A DNA stretch of 64,000 nucleotides from UBA4416 sp035439445 (GTDB lineage Bacteria; Bacteroidota; Bacteroidia; B-17B0; Aurantibacillaceae): contig DAORKG010000008.1 of NCBI GenBank assembly GCA_035439445.1, positions 1-64,000 of the forward strand, in the 5' to 3' direction. This document shows, piece after piece, positions 59,701-64,000 of the stretch (the first letter of the stretch is position 1; every line of letters begins with the position of its first letter). The position numbers and the translations under genes were made by a program. The notes below the pieces were generated by a model. That model was not told where the DNA came from. It saw only the letters and a program-made list of their open reading frames with translations, and did not search any database.

Positions 59701-59878
59701 AAGTCGTACTATCTTAACGTCTTTAACTGTATTCTTCGTATTATTAGTAATCTTCATCTTTGGTGGAGAAAGTATTCGTGGATTCATCTTCGCTTTATTA
59801 ATTGGTCGTATCATTGGTACATACTCATCATTATGTATCTCTACACCAATAGTTGTGGATTTCGATAAAAAGAAATAA
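56735..59878 (+). CDS. secDF: Fused protein-export subunits SecD-SecF
   Basis: A 1047-residue fusion of the two SecYEG accessory proteins that use proton flow to pull exported proteins through the inner membrane. SecD part: TM1 (10-25), the REINLGLDLRGGMNVTLEI motif, the P1 periplasmic domain and a second TM cluster (GIAGIVLTIGLAVDANILIF ERI region). SecF part from about residue 750: TM1, VDFKGGRTYQVRF and the TETVVVFDRIRE segment. Residues about 295-343 are a Thr/Ala/Lys/Asp-rich low-complexity insert inside the periplasmic domain. It is preceded by a consensus promoter and followed by a terminator. Confidence 0.97.
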   Translation: MQNKGAIKIFAILLALACIFYLSFTWVTRGVESDAKEYAESIASSAGVQSTAKKYANGDATKELFYVDSLKEKLVDRYLDSVKTTPVYDLFVASYTYEDCKKREINLGLDLRGGMNVTLEISVKDIIKNLSNDNQDPAFKKSLEDAQASLGVGNNDDFLTLFEKKYKANAPTGQLAPLFQTIELKGKIAYNATNDEVIKFIRTKVEESISNSEKTFRSRIDRFGVAQPNIQKLGNSGRILVELPGVKDKERVRELLQGTANLEFWETYDNTELGNLLIGANDKLSKALYPNFDVKKDTTSKSSDTTKVAATTPTKVDTAKGAIDTAAVAAVKTSTAIPTALDSFNMRFPLIYVGNVPCPLKANVSFNQQTQQPEQFLPGPVIARAYSKEDTAKANALLKNPALKSYLPNKLKFMWGAKPEEVKNESGEIVGVYYELYAIKVTDRSGKAAMYGDIITDARPDFDAQSGGHPYISMTMTGEAATKWAKLTRDNAPQGDKKGRSIAVVMDNMVYSAPTVNGEIKGGKSQITGNFTVEEANTLAAVLSAGKLPAPARIVEESVVGPTLGQEAIDSGLMSTVIALLVILLFMYMYYNKAGMVANIALIANMFFIMGILASMNAVLTLPGIAGIVLTIGLAVDANILIFERIREELAHGKNSAHAIKEGFKHAMSSIIDSNVTLAILAIILMVFGSGPVQGFATTLLIGIGASLFSAILITRVIFEWMMAKKMEIPFDNTATRNAFKNVAFNFVGRRKIYYTISSIIIVLGVVMYFAHGGLKLGVDFKGGRTYQVRFEKEMNTEDVKGALRNVFKDASLEVKTVGSANQMKVTTSYRVSDNSPTVDTEVEKALNDGLDALKVKHELVSQQKVGPTIATDILYGAYAAILFSCLVMFIYIVVRFKKWQYGLGAVVALFHDVLMVLSFYTILDGIVPFSLEIGQDFIAAILTVMGYTMTETVVVFDRIRERLAEHVNADATNEERNTLINYALNSTLSRTILTSLTVFFVLLVIFIFGGESIRGFIFALLIGRIIGTYSSLCISTPIVVDFDKKK

Positions 59879-59897
59879 TATAAAAATATTCGAATTA

Positions 59898-59929
59898 AAA
59901 AACGCCTCAAAGAAATTTGGGGCGTTTTT
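59898..59929 (+). terminator. Rho-independent terminator of secDF
   Basis: A 14-bp stem (59898-59911 with 59916-59929, one G-U) with tetraloop GAAA and a T-run, 20 bases after the secDF stop. Confidence 0.9.
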
Positions 59930-59993
59930 GTTTAATACTATTTTAATAACAGCCTATCTAAAATCAGGATTTCATTCGTACCTTTAAGGTGAA

Positions 59994-61100
59994 ATGATTT
60001 TAGAACGATTATCCCTCATAAATTTTAAGAATTATGATGAAGCTCAAATAGAGTTTTGTAAAAAATTCAATTGTTTTGTTGGTAATAACGGAATGGGTAA
60101 AACAAATTTGTTAGATGCCATTCATTATGTTTCTTTTTGCAAGAGCTTTTTCAACTCTATTGACACTCAAAACATCAAACATGATTTACCATTCTTTGCA
60201 ATTCAAGCATGGATAAATAAAAACGGTGAAACTCATGAGATTTTTTGTGGAGTAAAACGTGGGCATAAAAAGCAATTTAAACACAACAAAAAAGAATACG
60301 AACGTTTATCGGAACACATTGGTTTATATCCATTAGTAATGATTTCACCTTCGGATATTGAATTAATTTGGGACGGTAGTGAAGTAAGACGTAAATTTAT
60401 GGATAGCATCATTTCTCAATACGATAAAGTGTATTTAGAAAAGCTAATTTCATATAATCATGTTCTGCAGCAACGTAATGCTTTATTAAAACAGTTTCAT
60501 GAAAGCAGATCATTTGACAGTGCCAGTTTAGAAATTTGGGATGAACAATTAATGATTCATGGTCAGGAAATCATAAAAACCAGAACTCATTTCTTGGAAG
60601 AGTTTATTCCATTATTTACAAAAAACTATCAATTTATTAGTGGTAGTAATGAGCAAGTAAGTTTGGATTACGAATCATCTATAAAGGATTTATCATACAA
60701 AACTGTTTTATTAGCTGCATTATCAAGAGATAGAGCTGTCCATTACACAACTATTGGTCCACATCGAGATGATTTGGATTTCAAATTAATGGGGAACAGT
60801 CTTAAAAAATTTGCTTCTCAGGGTCAACAAAAATCATATCTGTTAGCATTAAAATTGGCGCAATTTGAGTTCATTAAAGAAAAAAAGCATACAAAACCTT
60901 TATTGTTACTAGACGATATTTATGATAAATTGGATGAAACTCGTTTCAAAAAATTAATAGAACTGGTAAGCGGAGATGAATTTGGACAGGTATTTATTAC
61001 AGACACTCATCCAGAACGCATTAAAGATTTATTTGAACAAAGTAATACAGAACATTTGATATATATTGTAAACGATGGTTCGATAGTAAAACATGGCTAA
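59994..61100 (+). CDS. recF: DNA replication/repair protein RecF
   Basis: A 368-residue SMC-like ATPase that binds gapped DNA and helps load RecA in the RecFOR pathway. Walker A is VGNNGMGKTNLL (29-40), the ABC signature is FASQGQQKSYLLALKLAQFE and Walker B is PLLLLDDIYDKLDETR near the C-terminus, all in the expected order. Usual length. Its last codons overlap the dciA-like gene by 8 bases, so translation is coupled. RecF next to a DciA-type protein is a common arrangement around replication genes. Confidence 0.96.
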   Translation: MILERLSLINFKNYDEAQIEFCKKFNCFVGNNGMGKTNLLDAIHYVSFCKSFFNSIDTQNIKHDLPFFAIQAWINKNGETHEIFCGVKRGHKKQFKHNKKEYERLSEHIGLYPLVMISPSDIELIWDGSEVRRKFMDSIISQYDKVYLEKLISYNHVLQQRNALLKQFHESRSFDSASLEIWDEQLMIHGQEIIKTRTHFLEEFIPLFTKNYQFISGSNEQVSLDYESSIKDLSYKTVLLAALSRDRAVHYTTIGPHRDDLDFKLMGNSLKKFASQGQQKSYLLALKLAQFEFIKEKKHTKPLLLLDDIYDKLDETRFKKLIELVSGDEFGQVFITDTHPERIKDLFEQSNTEHLIYIVNDGSIVKHG

Positions 61101-61386
61101 AAATAACAATCTCATAAAATTAGGAGATGCTATTTCTCAGATTTTTAAAGAAGAAAAATTAGATGAGAAATACAGCATTTTTGCTATTAGAAATGGTTGG
61201 GAAGGTATTGTGGGAAAAACAGTTGCTAAACATACCACACAAATAAACTATGCCCAAGGTATTTTGTTTGTATCTATAGATTCACCTATTGTTAGAAACG
61301 AAACGGCTTATGCAAAAGAATCTATTATTGAAAAGGTAAATAAATTTGTAGGAAAAAGGTTAATTAAAGAATTAGTATTAAAATAA
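61093..61386 (+). CDS. DUF721/DciA-family protein
   Basis: A 97-residue small protein of the DUF721 family. It begins MAKNNNLIKLGDAISQIFKE and carries the core YSIFAIRNGWEGIVGKTVAK with 'W..ivG' and the later QGILFVSIDSPIVRNETAY. DciA proteins load the replicative helicase DnaB onto DNA in bacteria lacking DnaC. It overlaps recF by 8 bases (ATGGCTAA), consistent with translational coupling. A dispersed repeat follows at 61415-61439. Confidence 0.85.
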   Translation: MAKNNNLIKLGDAISQIFKEEKLDEKYSIFAIRNGWEGIVGKTVAKHTTQINYAQGILFVSIDSPIVRNETAYAKESIIEKVNKFVGKRLIKELVLK

Positions 61387-61414
61387 AAGACTAAAGTGAA
61401 TAAAGAGACATTTT

Positions 61415-61439
61415 TGTCAGTTCGAGCGAAGTCGAGAAC
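61415..61439 (+). repeat. Dispersed 25-nt palindrome-like repeat (copy 3)
   Basis: TGTCAGTTCGAGCGAAGTCG followed by AGAAC, the exact reverse complement of copy 2 at 42289-42313. It lies between the dciA-like gene and ispH, 14 bases before the ispH ATG, and so is part of the ispH leader RNA. Confidence 0.9.
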
Positions 61440-61453
61440 AAATTATAAAAACA

Positions 61454-62677
61454 ATGAAAACATTTAACGTACCGGAGTTTTATAGAAGCCCAATCATCAG
61501 CAAAATAAAACAATACCGTAAAATACAAGATCCACGTAAAAAAGACAACTCACCTACTCTATTAGATTTTGGTCCGGTTCAATTTTTAATTGCGCGTCAT
61601 TTTGGTTTTTGTTACGGTGTTGAAAATGCCATAGAAATCTCTTTTAAAGCTTTAGATGAAAACCCAGGGAAACGTATTTTTCTATTAAGTCAAATGATAC
61701 ACAACCCTGATGTTAATAATGATTTAACCGACAGAGGTGTTCAGTTTTTACAAGACACATCAGGAAAACAATTAATCCCTTTTGAAACATTAACACCGGA
61801 TGACGTGGTTATTATTCCTGCATTTGGAGCACCATTAGATATTATTGCGTTATTGGAATCAAAAAACATTAAAACAGAAAAATACAATACTACCTGCCCT
61901 TTTGTTGAACGTGTATGGAAAAAATCAGAAAGCATTGGAAAGGAAAACTACACCATTATCATTCATGGTAAGTATAATCACGAGGAAACCAAAGCGACCT
62001 TTTCAAGAAGTGATAAGCACAATAAAGCTATTATTGTAAGAGATATTACTGAATCTAAATTACTGGGAGAATATATTTTAGGTAATAAATCAAAAGATGA
62101 ATTTGCAATTGATTTTAAAGGTCGTTATTCTACTGATTTAGACATAGAAAAAGATTTGCAACGCGTTGGGGTTATTAATCAAACTACCATGCTAGCAAGC
62201 GAAACGCAAGAAATTGCAGATTATTTTAAATCAATCATGCAAGAAAAATATGGTGATATAAATCTTGCTAATCACTTTGCTGACACTCGTGATACATTGT
62301 GTTATGCTACTAATGAAAATCAAGATGCCACATACGGATTATTAGAAACAGAAGCTGATTTAGCTATCGTTGTTGGAGGATATAATAGCAGTAACACTTC
62401 GCATTTAGTAGAATTATGTGAACGAAAATTCCACACCTATTTCATTTCATCCGAAAAAGAAATAGCAGACAAAAACACAATCAACCATTTTGATTACCCA
62501 AATAAAAAACATTTAACTACTAATAACTTCTTACCAACTAAAACTCCAGTAAAAATTATTTTAACCAGTGGAGCATCATGCCCAGATTCTATTATTGAAG
62601 GGGTGATTCATAAAATTAATAGTTTTTATAAGGATATTAAATCTGTAGAAGAAGTCATAAAACATTTATCAAACTAA
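61454..62677 (+). CDS. ispH: 4-hydroxy-3-methylbut-2-enyl diphosphate reductase
   Basis: The last enzyme of the MEP isoprenoid pathway, making IPP and DMAPP. It is 407 residues, the longer Bacteroidota form. Three Cys bind the [4Fe-4S] cluster: Cys53 (HFGFCYGVENAI), Cys148 (NTTCPFVERVWK) and Cys376 (SGASCPDSIIEG). Other conserved pieces are RIFLLSQMIHNPDVNNDL and VVGGYNSSNTSHLVELCE. A C-terminal extension LINKINSFYKDIK-like helix closes the protein. A dispersed repeat lies just upstream, which may affect its leader. It is followed after 1 base by the exonuclease gene. Confidence 0.95.
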   Translation: MKTFNVPEFYRSPIISKIKQYRKIQDPRKKDNSPTLLDFGPVQFLIARHFGFCYGVENAIEISFKALDENPGKRIFLLSQMIHNPDVNNDLTDRGVQFLQDTSGKQLIPFETLTPDDVVIIPAFGAPLDIIALLESKNIKTEKYNTTCPFVERVWKKSESIGKENYTIIIHGKYNHEETKATFSRSDKHNKAIIVRDITESKLLGEYILGNKSKDEFAIDFKGRYSTDLDIEKDLQRVGVINQTTMLASETQEIADYFKSIMQEKYGDINLANHFADTRDTLCYATNENQDATYGLLETEADLAIVVGGYNSSNTSHLVELCERKFHTYFISSEKEIADKNTINHFDYPNKKHLTTNNFLPTKTPVKIILTSGASCPDSIIEGVIHKINSFYKDIKSVEEVIKHLSN

Positions 62678-62678
62678 A

Positions 62679-63482
62679 ATGAAAATCAATCTAACAAAAC
62701 CTCTTGCTTTTTTTGACTTAGAAACTACCGGTATTAGTGTTGGAGGCGATCGAATTGTAGAGATATCGATTGTGAGAGTAAATATTGATAATACAACAGA
62801 TATACTAACTAAAAGAGTCAATCCGGGTATTCCAATCCCTGAATTTTCATCAAAAATTCATGGGATCTATGATAAAGATGTGGTAGATTGTCCAAGTTTT
62901 AAAGAGTTAGCACCACAACTAGCACAGTTTTTAAATAATTGCGATTTAGCAGGATTTAACTCCAATAAATTTGATGTACCATTTTTAGTAGAGGAATTTT
63001 TACGTGCAGATATTGATTTTGATTTGAAAAATCGCAAATTAATTGATGTGCAAAATATCTTTCATTTAATGGAACCTCGAAATTTATCGGCTGCCTATAA
63101 ATTTTACTGTAATAAACCTCTTGAAAATGCTCATTCTGCAGAAGCAGACACATTAGCTACTTATGAGATTTTTAAAGCACAATTAGAACGTTATCAGGAC
63201 ACTGAACTAATAGATGAAAAAGGGAATTCTTACAAACCTGTTAAAAACGACATGAGTATCTTAAGTACCTTAACTGCTCGAACTCGCAATGTTGATTTAG
63301 CTGGCAGAATTGTATATAATGAAAATAATGTCGAAGTCTTTAATTTTGGTAAACATAAAGATAAATCGGTAAAAGAAGTTCTGGAAAAAGAGCCTTCCTA
63401 CTACAGTTGGATGATGCAAGGTGATTTTCCTCTATACACCAAAAAAGTATTGACTCAGATTCGTTTGAGTATGAAAAGCTAA
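62679..63482 (+). CDS. DnaQ-like 3'-5' exonuclease
   Basis: A 267-residue exonuclease of the DEDDh type. Exo I is AFFDLETTGISVGGDRIVEI (Asp13, Glu15), Exo II GFNSNKFDVPFLVEEF and Exo III AHSAEADTLATYEIF, with the His of DEDDh enzymes. The C-terminal 60 residues (VFNFGKHKDKSVKEVLEKEP, SYYSWMMQGDFPLYTKK) resemble the ExoX-C/DUF3820 domain that helps bind DNA. It may act in proofreading or DNA repair. It starts 1 base after ispH and is followed 6 bases later by a conserved hypothetical gene. Confidence 0.9.
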   Translation: MKINLTKPLAFFDLETTGISVGGDRIVEISIVRVNIDNTTDILTKRVNPGIPIPEFSSKIHGIYDKDVVDCPSFKELAPQLAQFLNNCDLAGFNSNKFDVPFLVEEFLRADIDFDLKNRKLIDVQNIFHLMEPRNLSAAYKFYCNKPLENAHSAEADTLATYEIFKAQLERYQDTELIDEKGNSYKPVKNDMSILSTLTARTRNVDLAGRIVYNENNVEVFNFGKHKDKSVKEVLEKEPSYYSWMMQGDFPLYTKKVLTQIRLSMKS

Positions 63483-63488
63483 ATAAAA

Positions 63489-64000
63489 ATGCACGAACTG
63501 GAACCTTTTTATAATTGGCAGCATTTATACATCGCATCGGAGGATGAGGATTCGCCGTTTTATGGAGCAGAATACAGTGAATTTACATTTAGCAATACAG
63601 TTTATAATTACTATATACATCCTCAATGGGATGATATGGGTAGTGAAACTTTGTATCTGAAAATTTTATTTGTTGATTACGACGAGCATTATGCCATTAT
63701 TGAGTTAATTGGAGAATGGAACGATGCTATTAATAATGATGTCATGCTTTTAAAACGAGATATTATTGATGAATTGGCATTTCATGGCATCAATAAATAT
63801 ATTATCATTGGTGAAAATGTTTTAAATTTTCATCACTCGGATGACTCTTACTACGAAGAGTGGTTCGAAGATGTTCAGGATAATGATGGATGGATAACTT
63901 TTCTTAATTTCAGAGACCATGTTTTAAAGGAGTTTAAACAGGCTAATTTAGACTACTACTTTAATACCGGGGGAGAATTAAACGATTTTGAATGGCGAAA
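63489..64000 (+). CDS. Conserved hypothetical protein, cut by the window end
   Basis: A frame of at least 170 codons, open to the last base of the window. It starts MHELEPFYNWQHLYIASEDE and continues through SEFTFSNTVYNYYIHPQWDD, LYLKILFVDYDEHYAIIELI and DDSYYEEWFEDVQDNDGWIT. It is soluble, acidic and aromatic-rich, without signal peptide. Proteins of this type recur in Bacteroidota as conserved hypotheticals; I know of no assigned function. The start lies 6 bases after the exonuclease stop, so it is probably in the ispH operon. Confidence 0.8.
   Translation, partial: MHELEPFYNWQHLYIASEDEDSPFYGAEYSEFTFSNTVYNYYIHPQWDDMGSETLYLKILFVDYDEHYAIIELIGEWNDAINNDVMLLKRDIIDELAFHGINKYIIIGENVLNFHHSDDSYYEEWFEDVQDNDGWITFLNFRDHVLKEFKQANLDYYFNTGGELNDFEWR

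Noticed and set aside
1..64000. CRISPR array, prophage, insertion sequence or toxin-antitoxin module
   Set aside because: No regularly spaced direct repeats, transposase, integrase, phage structural gene or recognisable toxin pair was found on either strand.

Overview
This window is chromosomal DNA of a member of the Bacteroidota, probably a free-living, uncultured-type lineage. I cannot fix the family. The evidence is consistent. The DNA is AT-rich. Four large secreted proteins end in type IX secretion (T9SS) sorting domains. Other markers are a SecDF fusion, a long-form IspH, an OmpA protein with thrombospondin type-3 repeats, a TonB-dependent receptor with an N-terminal regulatory domain, and lipoproteins with short Cys-containing signal peptides. 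Promoters match the Bacteroidota pattern TTTG-N19-20-TAnnTTTG. Shine-Dalgarno-like sites are generally absent.

Layout. 1-2700: small, mostly unrecognised secreted or membrane proteins, including a TPR lipoprotein and a truncated TIMP-like fragment. 2700-2990: no gene, but a complete orphan promoter followed by a terminator, a candidate small RNA. 3-15 kb: OmpA/TSP3 protein, prfA, pyrF, a rhodanese lipoprotein, a T9SS PKD protein, mtgA, a thioredoxin-like protein, a phosphohexomutase, apt, an acyl-CoA dehydrogenase and an Nramp-related transporter. 15-22 kb: a minus-strand locus with a lamin-tail T9SS protein, a TonB receptor, a small lipoprotein and a secreted endonuclease I; this looks like a nucleic-acid scavenging unit. 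22-28 kb: a TlpA-like protein and a periplasmic foldase cluster (two parvulin proteins flanking a foldase-like lipoprotein), then a MoxR ATPase. 28-32 kb: a SerA-like dehydrogenase, a small secreted protein and a POT peptide transporter. 32-42 kb, mostly minus strand: a TPR signalling protein without an output domain, a membrane/spermidine-synthase-like fusion, a GH3-beta-lactamase fusion, an NlpC/P60 lipoprotein, a PAP2-related protein, two lipoproteins and, on the plus strand, MarC. 42.1-42.65 kb: a broken low-molecular-weight phosphatase gene and several dispersed repeats. 42.6-50 kb: a cell-wall amidase diverging from lptD, a PH-like membrane protein, a TPMT-type methyltransferase, a UbiA prenyltransferase, maf and tRNA-Ser(GCT). 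50-54 kb: an oligopeptide-type ABC importer (binding lipoprotein and two permeases) without ATPases. 54-64 kb: a FG-GAP T9SS protein, secDF, recF-dciA, ispH, a DnaQ-like exonuclease and a conserved hypothetical gene cut by the window end.

Functionally, envelope biogenesis dominates: protein export (SecDF), outer-membrane protein folding (parvulins), LPS assembly (LptD), peptidoglycan synthesis and remodelling (MtgA, amidase, NlpC/P60, GH3-serine hydrolase) and T9SS cargo. Nutrient uptake comes next (TonB/nuclease locus, POT, Opp-like importer, Nramp-like transporter). I saw no CRISPR array, prophage, insertion sequence or defence system. The observations most worth checking are the orphan promoter-terminator unit at 2755-2976, the TonB-lipoprotein-nuclease operon, and the dispersed repeats, one of which ends a decayed gene and one of which appears to be translated inside the amidase.
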